A DNA stretch of 64,000 nucleotides from the NCBI GenBank assembly GCA_035944115.1, contig DASZBJ010000029.1, positions 1 to 64,000 of the forward strand, written 5' to 3'. Position numbers and translations under genes: made by a program. Position 1 is the stretch's first letter. The number at the start of each line of letters is the position of its first letter. Below are positions 35,031 to 44,735 of this stretch, piece by piece. The notes under the pieces were generated by a model that saw nothing but the letters and a program-made list of their open reading frames with translations, was not told the DNA's origin and searched no databases. This DNA is from Candidatus Babeliales bacterium (GTDB lineage: Bacteria; Babelota; Babeliae; Babelales; Vermiphilaceae).

Positions 35031-35706
35031 ACAAACACTATTAACTGTATTTGCTATCCTCTGCTCTGGCATAACAAATAACACTGTAGCAACAGACTTC
35101 AAATTTTTATCTGAAGACGCTGCCGAATATCTTATCGATAACGCTGCTCGTGCCAAAGTAGGGGCTTATCGAGCACAACGCAAGATGGATACTGGACGCT
35201 ATAATCAAGCAGATGCAGATAAAGCCCAACAAAGAGCCGCTCAAGCAGTACAGACTTTAATTGAATTTGGTAATCAAGCAGAAGCGGCAAAACAAACCAA
35301 TGACCCACAACATAACCTTGCCGGCCGAACATCCGCGAAGCAACTTCTTACAGAATTGAAAACTACGCTCCTTGAAAGCAGGCAAGAACTGATCGAAACA
35401 ACAAAGAAGAATATTAAAGCGATGCAAGAAGCAAACCTTAACATCACGGCAATATCTAAAGACTTAGCTTTCTATGAAGCCCAGCTCGAGACAATAGAAA
35501 ACGACTTTAAAGACAAAATAAAAGACACCAGTAATTCAAAAACTTCTTTGGGCACAAGCTTTACACAACATATTAAATCATTCATTACCAACAAGTGGAC
35601 AAAGCTAGCTGCTGGGATTCTGATTGCCTGCGCAGTCTGTAAGTTTGTGTACAACAGATATAATCAACCAAATGAATCTAGCGACGAAGAAAATGACGAT
35701 GAATAA
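35023..35706 (+). CDS. Exported anchored protein, family C gene 3
   Basis: A 227-residue paralog that starts inside the last codons of gene 2, with signal peptide MNKQTLLTVFAILCSGITN. The motif TLIEFGNQAEAAKQTND is followed by LAGRTSAKQLLTELKT. The C-terminus has FTQHIKSFITNKWTKLAAG and then CAVC instead of CGIC, YNRYN and an acidic tail. It is closest to gene 7 in the middle region. The start is fixed by the overlap and by similarity with the other copies; a longer in-frame start inside gene 2 is rejected. Confidence 0.75.
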   Translation: MNKQTLLTVFAILCSGITNNTVATDFKFLSEDAAEYLIDNAARAKVGAYRAQRKMDTGRYNQADADKAQQRAAQAVQTLIEFGNQAEAAKQTNDPQHNLAGRTSAKQLLTELKTTLLESRQELIETTKKNIKAMQEANLNITAISKDLAFYEAQLETIENDFKDKIKDTSNSKTSLGTSFTQHIKSFITNKWTKLAAGILIACAVCKFVYNRYNQPNESSDEENDDE

Positions 35707-36559
35707 ACGATTTTTATTAACTTCATTCACCATTGTTGCTCTTGCGACATTAAACAATGCGATCGCAGAAACCCACATTGACCCAGAAAAAGCCGCTGAG
35801 TGTTTTTTAAGCAGCGCCCTTCATCTCAAAATAGAAGCGTATCGAGCAAAGCAAGATATAGAAGCATATCAAGCAGAGAAGCAAAAAACTGGATATTCCT
35901 TTGGAAACTATGCCGAGCTTCTCAAAATAAGAATGGATTTAGTAAATCGTATGGCAGACAAGGCAGAAAAAGATCTAATTAAATTTGGCAATGCAGGTCG
36001 ACCATCTGCAATAGAACTTCTTGCACAACTAAAAAGGAAATTAATCAAAGAAGCATATGACACCATCACAGATACAGACGCAAATCTTAAACGCCGCAAC
36101 CAGTTATATATCGCAGCAAGGGATGAAGATTTTCACCTTAAAGATCCGTATACAAAACTGCCCACCACTACTCATGATTCTCAAATCAAAATGCATGATG
36201 CTGGTACCAAAGCAGCGCTCGCAGCTATAAAAGAAAATTACGCTAATAAAATCAATACCGGCATAAATAACGAGCATCTTGGAACAGCAGATGAATTTGC
36301 TTGCTTCGAAAACATAATAAAAACAATAGAAAAAGAAATTGATGATACAATAACTGCCCTACAAACCCCTGAACCTTCTTCTTTCGCAAGTGCCTTCCAG
36401 TTATACGCCAAAACATTTGCTACCAACAAATGGACAAAAAGAGTTGCATGCGTTCTGGTTGCCTGCGGAATCTGCCAGTTTGTGTACAACAGATATAATA
36501 GCTCAGATAAATCCAATGATTCGGATGAATCTGACAATAAAGAAAATGATAAAAAATAA
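35699..36559 (+). CDS. Exported anchored protein, family C gene 4
   Basis: A 286-residue paralog whose ATG overlaps the stop of gene 3. Signal peptide MNKRFLLTSFTIVALATLNNAIA; family motif DLIKFGNAG followed by RPSAIELLAQLKRK, so the usual GKTSA loop is shortened. The middle has an extra region (about residues 125-185) absent from shorter copies. The C-terminus has ATNKWTKRVAC, CGIC, YNRYN and the same acidic tail as gene 1 (SDESDNKENDKK). Function unknown. Confidence 0.75.
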   Translation: MNKRFLLTSFTIVALATLNNAIAETHIDPEKAAECFLSSALHLKIEAYRAKQDIEAYQAEKQKTGYSFGNYAELLKIRMDLVNRMADKAEKDLIKFGNAGRPSAIELLAQLKRKLIKEAYDTITDTDANLKRRNQLYIAARDEDFHLKDPYTKLPTTTHDSQIKMHDAGTKAALAAIKENYANKINTGINNEHLGTADEFACFENIIKTIEKEIDDTITALQTPEPSSFASAFQLYAKTFATNKWTKRVACVLVACGICQFVYNRYNSSDKSNDSDESDNKENDKK

Positions 36560-36601
36560 TCCCTCACTTTACATAAACCATCGCAAATACAAGGTTTTTC
36601 C

Positions 36602-37180
36602 ATGAATAAACGATTTTTACTAACTGCTTTCGCCATAATCAGCGTTACAGCATCGAACACCACCACCAGCATACCACCACGCAAAAATAATCTGATGCCA
36701 GGTGAATACGATTACAATGACGCTGTGGCGCGCAAGAATAAAGCTGTGGCCGCATCACAAATTGTTCTCGACCAAGCAGAGGAGCAAGTGATGGCTGCAA
36801 TAGAAAGCTTCTCTCCTGATCAAAGCATATCTGAACACAACGCCTTAGTTAAAGTCGCCCAATCAAAAGTAGAAACTTGTCGAAAGAACCATCAAAAACT
36901 CATTCTCAAAGCCCCTGCTGACTTTGCCATTCTGACTCCCGTAGAAAAAACCAAATCGAAAAAGCAGACTTTAGATGCAAACTCGACTACTTCAACAGGC
37001 AACCCTGATGAAAATTCACCTTCCACATCTACAATCACTGATTCTGCAAAAGCATTTTTTACTAACAAATGGGTCAAAAGAACTGCATGTGTTTTGGTTG
37101 CCTGCACAATCTGCACAGTTTTGTTCAGCGGACATAATCGCTCGAATACATCTGATGATGAAGAAAACGATACAGAATAA
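36602..37180 (+). CDS. Exported anchored protein, family C gene 5 (short)
   Basis: A 192-residue member with the family signal peptide (MNKRFLLTAFAIISVTASN) and C-terminal anchor (TNKWVKRTACVLVACTICTVLF, split as TNKWVKRTAC and VLVACTICTVLF, then SDDEENDTE). The central LIxFGN...GKTSA domain is missing and is replaced by a different, shorter helical and Thr/Ser-rich segment. The hydrophobic anchor keeps both Cys (CTIC). AAGG precedes the ATG in a spacer conserved with those before genes 2 and 6. Confidence 0.75.
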   Translation: MNKRFLLTAFAIISVTASNTTTSIPPRKNNLMPGEYDYNDAVARKNKAVAASQIVLDQAEEQVMAAIESFSPDQSISEHNALVKVAQSKVETCRKNHQKLILKAPADFAILTPVEKTKSKKQTLDANSTTSTGNPDENSPSTSTITDSAKAFFTNKWVKRTACVLVACTICTVLFSGHNRSNTSDDEENDTE

Positions 37181-37222
37181 TTTTCCACTTTACATAACCC
37201 ATTGCCAATACAAGGTTTTTCC

Positions 37223-37951
37223 ATGAATAAACGATTTTTATTAGCTACATTCGCAATCATCGCTATTACAGTATCAAATAATCTGACTCCAATAAACCCA
37301 GACTGTGAAAAACGTCTTCTTGAAAACGAAAGGCAACAACTTCAAGCAGCACACAAAACTTTGAAAGAAGCTACTGCAGAAGCAAGCGCATTGCAGACAG
37401 CACTATCTTCGGCAATGGCTAAGAATCTGCCTGAAACAGCCGCCCTACTCGAAAAGCTTGTAACCGTCGATGCAAAAGTGGAAGCCGCTCAAGACACATG
37501 CAAAAGAATCATTACACAATCCCCTCATGATCAATTTAAAAAAGAAAAAGAACTGTTTCGAGCAGCAGACGAAGCTGAAAACCAAGCATATTCAGAATTA
37601 GAAGCTGCACAAAACGAAGCAGCAAAGTCTGCCAACATAAAAAAATCTGAAATTGAAGCCCTACACAAAAAAATTGAAGACGCCCACGCAAAATGGCTAT
37701 CTGCTCTAAAAGCAGATAGGGAGATCCGCAATAATCTCCCCTCTTCTTTGGAGCAATACTTCAAAATAGAAGAACCATCTTCCAAATCCACAACTACCGA
37801 TGATGCTATATCTTATGCCAAAGCAATCGTAACTAACAGCTGGGTCAAAAGAATTGCATGCACTCTCGTTGCCTGCGGAATCTGTACGTTTGTGTACAAC
37901 AGATATAATCAAGCACATGAATCTAACGAAGAAAGAAGCGATAATGAATAA
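37223..37951 (+). CDS. Exported anchored protein, family C gene 6 (coiled coil)
   Basis: A 242-residue member with the family signal peptide (MNKRFLLATFAIIAITVSN) and C-terminal anchor (TNSWVKRIAC, CGIC, YNRYN, then a charged tail ERSDNE). The middle is an alanine/glutamate-rich coiled coil (for example KEATAEASALQTALSS) with no GKTSA domain, so as in gene 5 the central part differs from genes 1-4 and 7. AAGG precedes the ATG. Its end overlaps gene 7. Confidence 0.75.
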   Translation: MNKRFLLATFAIIAITVSNNLTPINPDCEKRLLENERQQLQAAHKTLKEATAEASALQTALSSAMAKNLPETAALLEKLVTVDAKVEAAQDTCKRIITQSPHDQFKKEKELFRAADEAENQAYSELEAAQNEAAKSANIKKSEIEALHKKIEDAHAKWLSALKADREIRNNLPSSLEQYFKIEEPSSKSTTTDDAISYAKAIVTNSWVKRIACTLVACGICTFVYNRYNQAHESNEERSDNE

Positions 37952-38645
37952 ACGAATTTTATTACTTACAACTACCATTCTAAGCTCTTGCATATCAGTG
38001 GATATGATCGCAACAGAGTTTAAAGACCTATCTGAAAGCACTGCTCAACACCTTACCAAGAACGCTGTTTATGCCATATTATACGCCCTTCACGACCAAC
38101 AACAAGCCGATGCAGGAAATTGGGTCGCACAGGGAGAATTTGTCAACAAAACAAAACAACGTGCAAAAGAGGCTGTAGAAGCTTTAATTGAGTTTGGCAA
38201 TCAAGCAGCAGCGGCAAAGCAAACCAATGACCCAAAACAAAACTTAGCGGGCAAAACATCGGCGCTTAAACTTCTGACAGAGCTAAAAACTGACCTTATT
38301 AAACCTATAGAACAAGGCATCACAACAATATCGGCAAATATCGCCTCTCACGCGCGTGAAACAGATAACGACATCAAAAGCTTAGAAAAATTAGAAAAAG
38401 ACCTTACTTATGGCGAAAACCTGCTTGCGACGGTAACAAAAGAAATGGATAGCATCATAGCAACCTCAAATATTACCGAACCATCTTTCAGCACACGTTT
38501 TACCCAGCATGCCAAAGCGGTCATTACTAACAAATGGACAAAGCGAATGGCATTCATGCTGGTTGCCTGCGGAATCGGCAAGTGGCTATACAACCGATAT
38601 AATCAAGCAGATGAATCTAACGACGAGGAAAGCGATACAGAATAA
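37944..38645 (+). CDS. Exported anchored protein, family C gene 7
   Basis: A 233-residue member whose ATG overlaps the stop of gene 6. Signal peptide MNKRILLLTTTILSSCISV; central motif ALIEFGNQAAAAKQTND followed by LAGKTSALKLLTELKT, almost as in gene 3. The C-terminal anchor has TNKWTKRMAF, then CGIG (the second Cys is lost), YNRYN and an acidic tail. It closes the array. No terminator hairpin was seen directly after it. Confidence 0.75.
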   Translation: MNKRILLLTTTILSSCISVDMIATEFKDLSESTAQHLTKNAVYAILYALHDQQQADAGNWVAQGEFVNKTKQRAKEAVEALIEFGNQAAAAKQTNDPKQNLAGKTSALKLLTELKTDLIKPIEQGITTISANIASHARETDNDIKSLEKLEKDLTYGENLLATVTKEMDSIIATSNITEPSFSTRFTQHAKAVITNKWTKRMAFMLVACGIGKWLYNRYNQADESNDEESDTE

Positions 38646-38759
38646 TCCCTGCCCATACACAGCTTGAAACCCTTGCCCTATATTTCCACACACCATCCAA
38701 TTCAGATAGAAACCCTCGCCTGCCTACCAAACCTATATACGATAGACTCAGATCTGGGG

Positions 38760-38788
38760 TTGGAGAAACGGGGAAATAATGCTATAAT
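38760..38788 (+). promoter_or_regulatory. Predicted sigma-70 promoter of lon
   Basis: TTGGAG and a consensus TATAAT are separated by exactly 17 bases, about 90 bases before the predicted lon ATG. No heat-shock (sigma-32 or CIRCE) element was recognised. Confidence 0.6.
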
Positions 38789-38801
38789 AGGGTTTTATAG
38801 G

Positions 38802-38832
38802 ACCACCACGATAGCGAAATTAGGTGGTTTTT
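38802..38832 (+). promoter_or_regulatory. Hairpin with T-run in the lon leader
   Basis: ACCACC and GGTGGT pair across a 15-base loop, and the 3' arm runs straight into five T residues. It starts a few bases after the predicted transcription start. It could be a small attenuator or a structure that stabilises the leader; the six-pair stem is short. Confidence 0.3.
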
Positions 38833-38877
38833 ACTCGTAAGCATATATTTAGGACTATTAAAGAAGTGGTGGAATGT

Positions 38878-41352
38878 ATGGAAACAAAAAAAATAAGAAA
38901 ATCTACTAAAAAGATAATGACCGATACTATTGAAGAGCTGGATATAACCTCTGCGACGGCTACGACTCTTGATCATGACTTTTTAGCCCTTTTACCATTA
39001 AAAAACGTTGTTATCCTTCCTAAAAGCATTATCCCTATTATTGTTGGACGTCAGCGCTCTATTAATGCCGTAGAATATGCATTAAAACATAATAAGAATA
39101 TTTTTATCACCGCACAAAAAGATTCCCACGTTGAATCTCCAGAGGGTGATGACGTTTTCACGCTCGGCACCCGTTCTATTGTTTTGCAAGTTATGCGTAT
39201 GCCTAATGGATCATTAAAAATATTGGCTGAAGGCATTTGCCGCTCACAAGCAATCAATATCAATAACGAAGATGATTTTATCGGCACTGTATGCCAAGAT
39301 GTACCCACTACCAATACTGCCCACACTACTGAAATTGAAGCATTATGGCGCCAACTAAAATCTCTGTATACCTCATACACAGAATTCAATGACAAAGCAC
39401 CTGCCGATCTTACCTTGGGTAATAAAACACCAAAAGATCTTGATTTCCTAACCGATACCATTGCAGTACATATTGCAAATCTATCATTAGAAAATCGACA
39501 ATCTATTTTAGAATCTGCCGATCTTAAAGAACGCATGACCAAACTGTGTACGTTCTTAAGCAATGAGATTGAAATCCTACAGACTGAACAAAGAATTCGT
39601 GGCAGAATGCAATCTCAAATAGAGAAAAACCAGCGCGAATACTATTTAAACGAACAGATGAAAGCTATTCACAAAGAGCTGGGACGAGATGATCAGTCAA
39701 TCGAACTAGGTCAACTGAAAGCATCGGCAAAAAAACTAGGACTCCCTCAAGAGGCATTACAAAAGGTTGATAAGGAACTAAAACGGCTTGAGCAAATGCC
39801 GCCACTATCATCTGAAGCAGTGGTCAGCCGCCATTACATCGATTGGATCCTTTCATTACCATGGAACAAGGTTCGTAAAGATACGATCAGTTTAGAGCGT
39901 GCTGAAAAAATTCTTAACGAAAAGCATGCCGGACTTACAAAAGCAAAAGAACGCATCATTGAATTTTTGGCAGCAAAAAAATTCTCAAAAAATTTAGAAC
40001 GTTCGCCAATAATCTGTTTGGTTGGTCCTCCAGGAGTAGGAAAAACATCACTTGCGCAATCAATAGCTAACAGCTTAGGTAGAGATTTTATGCGCATATC
40101 TCTTGGTGGCGTTAAAGATGAGTCTGAGATACGTGGACATCGACGAACGTATATTGGTGCGTTACCCGGCAAAATTATTCAAGCAATGAAAAAAACCAAC
40201 TACCTCAACCCGGTTATACTCCTGGATGAGATAGATAAAATCTCTCGTGATTTACATGGAGATCCTGCATCAGCACTTCTTGAAGTCCTTGATCCGGAAC
40301 AAAATAAAACATTCGCAGATCACTTTTTAGATCTAGAATATGATTTATCAAAAGTAATGTTCATAGCAACCGCTAACATGACTGATGGTATCCCTTACCC
40401 GCTCTACGACCGAATGGAAATCATTCAACTCTCTGGATACACTGACGAAGAGAAAAGCTCTATCGCAACAAAATTTTTAATTCCAAAAAGCCTCAAAGAG
40501 CATGATCTTACTACCCGTCAATGCAAAATACCTCAAGAAAGCGTAGCGCTTATTATCTCTGAATACACAAAAGAAGCTGGCGTACGACAACTTGAACGTA
40601 TTATTACTAAGCTCATGCGTAAAACAATTCAGCTGATTCTGAATAAAAACGTAGCATCGGTTACCGTTGATAAAGTAAAAATCAAAGAATGGCTGGGAAA
40701 TCCACCGTTCAAAAAAACAAGCTTAAGCAATGCAACTGAACAAATTGGTCTTGCGACAGGACTTGCATGGACAGAATTAGGTGGTGACGTACTGGAAATT
40801 GAAACTACCGTGATCCCAGGAAAAGGAAATGTAACCTTAACGGGTCAACTTGGTGAAGTGATGCAAGAATCTGCACAAGCAGCACAAAGCTATATCAGAA
40901 CACGAGCAAAAGAACTTGGCCTGAAGCATACCTTTCACCAGACGAAGGATATTCATATCCATTTGCCTGAAGGAGCTACTCCAAAAGATGGACCATCTGC
41001 TGGTATCACTATTTGTGCCGCATTGATCTCCGCTCTAACCCAAACACCATTGCTACAAAAACTAGCTATGACTGGTGAGATAACACTCCGTGGACGCGTG
41101 CTTTCTGTTGGTGGATTGCGAGAAAAACTGCTTGCGGCAAAACAACATGGCTTTACCAAAGTGATTGTGCCTCATGAAAACTTTGATGATATTCAAGAAA
41201 TTTTAAAAGAAACCGATTTAAGCGCGCTCAATATCGTATATGTAAAAACGATGGATGAAGTTATTGAGGCGGCTTTTGAAAAACCACCATTTTGCGCTCC
41301 TACAAAAAAACCTGCTAAAAAGAAAAGTACCGCAAAAACAAAAACCGCATAA
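38878..41352 (+). CDS. lon: ATP-dependent protease Lon
   Basis: Cytoplasmic AAA+ serine protease, about 824 residues. The N-terminal substrate-binding domain ([14 protein letters not shown]...GRQRSI) is followed by the AAA+ domain with Walker [10 protein letters not shown], Walker [11 protein letters not shown] and the block [14 protein letters not shown]. The peptidase domain holds the catalytic Ser in [10 protein letters not shown] and the catalytic Lys further on in the [12 protein letters not shown] region. A Lys-rich tail ([15 protein letters not shown]) extends the end. The ATG is preceded by a GGTGG stretch; an ATG 54 bases upstream is also in frame. Confidence 0.96.
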   Translation: METKKIRKSTKKIMTDTIEELDITSATATTLDHDFLALLPLKNVVILPKSIIPIIVGRQRSINAVEYALKHNKNIFITAQKDSHVESPEGDDVFTLGTRSIVLQVMRMPNGSLKILAEGICRSQAININNEDDFIGTVCQDVPTTNTAHTTEIEALWRQLKSLYTSYTEFNDKAPADLTLGNKTPKDLDFLTDTIAVHIANLSLENRQSILESADLKERMTKLCTFLSNEIEILQTEQRIRGRMQSQIEKNQREYYLNEQMKAIHKELGRDDQSIELGQLKASAKKLGLPQEALQKVDKELKRLEQMPPLSSEAVVSRHYIDWILSLPWNKVRKDTISLERAEKILNEKHAGLTKAKERIIEFLAAKKFSKNLERSPIICLVGPPGVGKTSLAQSIANSLGRDFMRISLGGVKDESEIRGHRRTYIGALPGKIIQAMKKTNYLNPVILLDEIDKISRDLHGDPASALLEVLDPEQNKTFADHFLDLEYDLSKVMFIATANMTDGIPYPLYDRMEIIQLSGYTDEEKSSIATKFLIPKSLKEHDLTTRQCKIPQESVALIISEYTKEAGVRQLERIITKLMRKTIQLILNKNVASVTVDKVKIKEWLGNPPFKKTSLSNATEQIGLATGLAWTELGGDVLEIETTVIPGKGNVTLTGQLGEVMQESAQAAQSYIRTRAKELGLKHTFHQTKDIHIHLPEGATPKDGPSAGITICAALISALTQTPLLQKLAMTGEITLRGRVLSVGGLREKLLAAKQHGFTKVIVPHENFDDIQEILKETDLSALNIVYVKTMDEVIEAAFEKPPFCAPTKKPAKKKSTAKTKTA

Positions 41353-41380
41353 TCATTAATCGTACAGAAAACAGTATAAA

Positions 41381-41411
41381 GGGTATGGATTTACGCCATA
41401 CCCTCTTTTTA
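41381..41411 (+). terminator. Rho-independent terminator after lon
   Basis: GGGTATGG pairs with CCATACCC, followed by TCTTTTTATT. Confidence 0.85.
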
Positions 41412-41513
41412 TTACCCGTTACTTTTTAAAAAAATCATTGCACAATGCACAAATATTTTTCTATCATGTCTTTAATATGATGTACCATATAATTTATTAC
41501 CAAGGAGCGATCA

Positions 41514-41750
41514 ATGAAAAAAGTATTATTAGCTGTTGCATGCCTTTCACTACTTGCAATAGTTCCTGGATGCAGAAAAGACAAAGATAATTACGACAAC
41601 GGGAAAAAACGCTATACAAAAGAAACAACATATAAAAAATCAACAAAACAAACACAAAAAAGCGAGCCAATGCGCAAAAGACAACCGAAAGAATTCGCTG
41701 AAGAACGTCCTATGAGAACGCGCCCTATGACTTCATCTGAAGCATACTAA
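41514..41750 (+). CDS. Small lipoprotein
   Basis: A 78-residue protein with a lipoprotein signal peptide (KKVLLAVACLSLLAIVPGC; the Cys of the lipobox is residue 20). The remaining 58 residues are Lys/Arg-rich and polar without a recognised domain. An AAGGAG site precedes the ATG. It has its own terminator and is likely anchored in the periplasm. Function unknown. Confidence 0.75.
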   Translation: MKKVLLAVACLSLLAIVPGCRKDKDNYDNGKKRYTKETTYKKSTKQTQKSEPMRKRQPKEFAEERPMRTRPMTSSEAY

Positions 41751-41762
41751 GCGATAATATTA

Positions 41763-41790
41763 AAGAAGGGGAAGACATCTTCCCCTTCTT
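41763..41790 (+). terminator. Rho-independent terminator after the lipoprotein gene
   Basis: A perfect 12-base stem, AAGAAGGGGAAG and CTTCCCCTTCTT, with an ACAT loop. It is symmetrical and may serve the convergent gene as well. Confidence 0.85.
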
Positions 41791-41820
41791 ATTACATTTT
41801 TAAATAATACAATTCAATTC

Positions 41821-42714
41821 TCATGTTCTGGCAAAAGCCATGCTTTCACTGAGAATCCCCTGCCTCATTCCGTAGCTCTCTTCACGCAATTTTTCTAAAT
41901 GCTGCTTTACATTCGAGATATTAATATTGGGACCATCAAATTTCTTGCTCCAGGGCAATATGGTGTCCGGCGTGTTTTTCGTATGTTCTGCCACTCCTTC
42001 TGGTGACTTACGCAATGCATTAATTTTGTCCTGTAACCACTGCCGTGCCTCAGGATCTATGCTTCCCCCAAAGATCGCCAAACTTAAAACATATTGTGTT
42101 TTACAATGTTGAGGTGTTTTACCATCCTCCAAGCGACTCCTTCCTATCGCAAATGAATCATTCTCAGAATCGATGCAGGTTAATTTACCCTCTTTATTAA
42201 ATAACCAGTTACCTTGCCAATCGCGATATCCGGTCTCTTCTGCCAATTTCGCCAGCTGCTGCACAAATTCTAGTGATGTTGAATCATATTTTTTAGAAGA
42301 ATCAGGCTTTATCATTTCTGCAAACACCATCCACTGGCCATCAACCTTTGCAATATATTTTTTTGCCACGGCCAAACGATCTAAGTTAAAGCGTTTTATA
42401 CATTCTTCCATTCGATCTGCGTTGATCACCCGATTTGCATCAAAATGTTTCACGATAAACCCTGGCATACCTTTAACTTCACCAAAACCCGTCGATCTTA
42501 TTTTTTCTTTATTTCTTTCAATCGCATTCCGCAAATGCTGCGGCGGCTGGTGTTTTGCGGCAAATTTTTCAAAATCCAACTCACATGCCTTTTCATATCT
42601 ATTCGATTTAAAAAATTCCCCATATGAAAGCTTCTCAGATTTACCTACCGTTAAACCACCACAGGTGAACACAAAGACTGTTGAGACGAGCACCCATCTA
42701 TTCAGACAAAACAT
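41821..42714 (-). CDS. Exported protein with a degenerate kinase-like fold
   Basis: A 297-residue protein with an N-terminal hydrophobic segment (NRWVLVSTVFVFTCGGLTVG) consistent with signal peptide export. Mid-protein segments such as GMPGFIVKHF, MVFAEMIKP and WLFNKEGKLTCIDSENDSF give the impression of the beta-Lys and late acidic motifs of the kinase/phosphotransferase fold, but no full catalytic set is visible. It may be a distant relative of the family B proteins, which end with a similar DQNGDAVIIDTE element. The ATG chosen is preceded by AGGG; an earlier in-frame start 48 bases upstream is weaker. Function unknown. Confidence 0.5.
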   Translation of the reverse strand: MFCLNRWVLVSTVFVFTCGGLTVGKSEKLSYGEFFKSNRYEKACELDFEKFAAKHQPPQHLRNAIERNKEKIRSTGFGEVKGMPGFIVKHFDANRVINADRMEECIKRFNLDRLAVAKKYIAKVDGQWMVFAEMIKPDSSKKYDSTSLEFVQQLAKLAEETGYRDWQGNWLFNKEGKLTCIDSENDSFAIGRSRLEDGKTPQHCKTQYVLSLAIFGGSIDPEARQWLQDKINALRKSPEGVAEHTKNTPDTILPWSKKFDGPNINISNVKQHLEKLREESYGMRQGILSESMAFART

Positions 42715-42804
42715 AATAACCCTACAAATAGTATTGTTAAAAAATAAAATTATCCGCACCATTATAAGGCGATTTTTATTATTTACAACACAGATAGAAA
42801 AAGA

Positions 42805-44538
42805 CTACCCTTTTAAACCCGCAATATCAATACCGCGCAGCTCAATATTCACCGAATCGTTCCAATGATTTTCAACCACCTGCCCTGCAATCGCAAAAGG
42901 CTCATCATCTTGCTTTAATAATAGCTCAAACAGTTCCGGTCGATTAAAAAATATTACCGGTTTGATCACGCCATCTGCAAACACCTTACATTTCACATGC
43001 GCATCTTTTAAGAGTGTCGGCTTTTGCAGTTGCACAACATTTTTAATATAAAAATTTGGTTCTTTATTTTCATTACCAAATGGTTCAAGATGAGCCATAT
43101 CCGAAATAAATTTTTTCGTCAGATCACCAAGCGACACGTCTGCATCCAAGCTCAACTTTAACTTTAAGTCTTCCGGCTTTAATTGTTGTGCAACCAGTGC
43201 TTCCAGCCGAGATTTCAGTGCAGGCAAATTGTCCCGCGAAACGCTCAAGCCTGCCGCCATTGAATGCCCTCCAAATTGCATCAACAAATCGCTGCAACTG
43301 GTAAGTGCATCAAACATGTTAAACTCTGGAATTGATCGACACGATCCTTTTGCAATCCCCTGCTTGGTCAAATGAAACAATATTGTTGGCCGTCCATACG
43401 CACTCATCAACCGAGATGCAACTAATCCAATTACCCCGGGAGGCCACGCATCATGCGCTGCTAAAATGACATTCTCATGTTCTAAATTAATATTTTTTTT
43501 AATGATTTCTTGATCAACCTGCGCATAAATAGAACGCTCTATTTCTTTACGGGCTTCGTTTAATTCTAATAATACCGCCCCAACCTGCTCTACTTCTTGC
43601 AAATTAGAATCAATCAAGAATCGAACACCCTGACGTGCATCCTGCAAACGCCCTAACGCATTAATTTGTGGTGCGATTGAAAAACCAATATCGGTTGAAG
43701 AAAGTCGCTCTTTAGTTACTTTGCCATTTTTTTTAAGTACCGCAAAAGAAGGCGATTCATATTTATTGATATACGTAAGTCCATGCCGTACCCAATAACG
43801 ATTTTCACCAATTAATGGCACCACGTCAGCAATGGTACCCAGCATTAATAATTCATATACCTTTGGAGGCAACTCCATTTTTTTTGTTTCATACAACAAT
43901 GATAACAGTTTAAAGGTGACCCCGACACCAGCAAGAACTTTAAACGGATATGCACACTCTTTTTGATTGGGGTTCACAATAGCAAACGCATCTGGTAAAT
44001 GATCATGAGGGCGGTGGTGATCCGTAATAATCAGATCAACCCCTAACTCTCGAGCTCGTATAGCAGGATCAAATGCGGTAATTCCGTTATCAACGGTAAT
44101 AATCACTTTATAATTACTTGCAGCAGCTCGTTCTACCGTTTTTACCGAAAGTCCATAGCCATCTTTTACCCGATTCGGTAGAAAAAAGTTTATGTTTGCA
44201 CCCAACGGCAACAGACATAAAAGCATCATCGCTGATGACGTAATACCATCAACGTCATAGTCGCCGGCTATAAGAATTTTTTCCCCGGCCGCAATTGCAT
44301 ACAAAATACGATCAACTGATTTTTCTGCATCTTTGATATGGCGTGGATGCGGCACATCTTTTTCAAAAGAACTAAATAAAAAAGCATCTATGCTCTTTTT
44401 ATCCGCAAATCCGCGATTAATAAGCGTTTGCGCAATGGGCATAGAAAGGTTATACAGCGCAGCTATCTCACACACCATTTTTGGATCATATGCGGGCAAC
44501 CGCCACAAATATTTATTACCTTGCAAATATGTTGACAT
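42805..44538 (-). CDS. recJ: Single-stranded-DNA-specific exonuclease RecJ
   Basis: A 577-residue 5'-3' exonuclease of recombination and mismatch repair. It has the DHH-family motifs: IAGDYDVDGITSSAM, ITVDNGITAFD, DLIITDHHRPHDHLP (the DHH motif) and the DHHA1 region with FGGHSMAAGLSV. The C-terminal oligonucleotide-binding domain (LEPFGNENKEPNF) is present. Length is normal. Confidence 0.95.
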   Translation of the reverse strand: MSTYLQGNKYLWRLPAYDPKMVCEIAALYNLSMPIAQTLINRGFADKKSIDAFLFSSFEKDVPHPRHIKDAEKSVDRILYAIAAGEKILIAGDYDVDGITSSAMMLLCLLPLGANINFFLPNRVKDGYGLSVKTVERAAASNYKVIITVDNGITAFDPAIRARELGVDLIITDHHRPHDHLPDAFAIVNPNQKECAYPFKVLAGVGVTFKLLSLLYETKKMELPPKVYELLMLGTIADVVPLIGENRYWVRHGLTYINKYESPSFAVLKKNGKVTKERLSSTDIGFSIAPQINALGRLQDARQGVRFLIDSNLQEVEQVGAVLLELNEARKEIERSIYAQVDQEIIKKNINLEHENVILAAHDAWPPGVIGLVASRLMSAYGRPTILFHLTKQGIAKGSCRSIPEFNMFDALTSCSDLLMQFGGHSMAAGLSVSRDNLPALKSRLEALVAQQLKPEDLKLKLSLDADVSLGDLTKKFISDMAHLEPFGNENKEPNFYIKNVVQLQKPTLLKDAHVKCKVFADGVIKPVIFFNRPELFELLLKQDDEPFAIAGQVVENHWNDSVNIELRGIDIAGLKG

Positions 44539-44735
44539 AGATCGCCCCCGTTGCGTATAGATACAATAATACCAACAAAGAATATACCTTATTTACGATA
44601 AAATCGATAGTTAAGAACTATCAAAACCCCCATAGCGACGACAAAAAAACGATGACAAAAAAAAGAGCTTCTCGTACAATAAAGCGTACTCAGGAAGCAG
44701 ATTTCAACCAATTATTACAAACAAATGATCATCAC

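Noticed and set aside
33322-38645. Possibility that the seven-gene array is a CRISPR- or phage-like array
   Set aside because: The repeats are whole protein-coding genes with conserved signal peptides; no short direct repeats with spacers and no phage genes.
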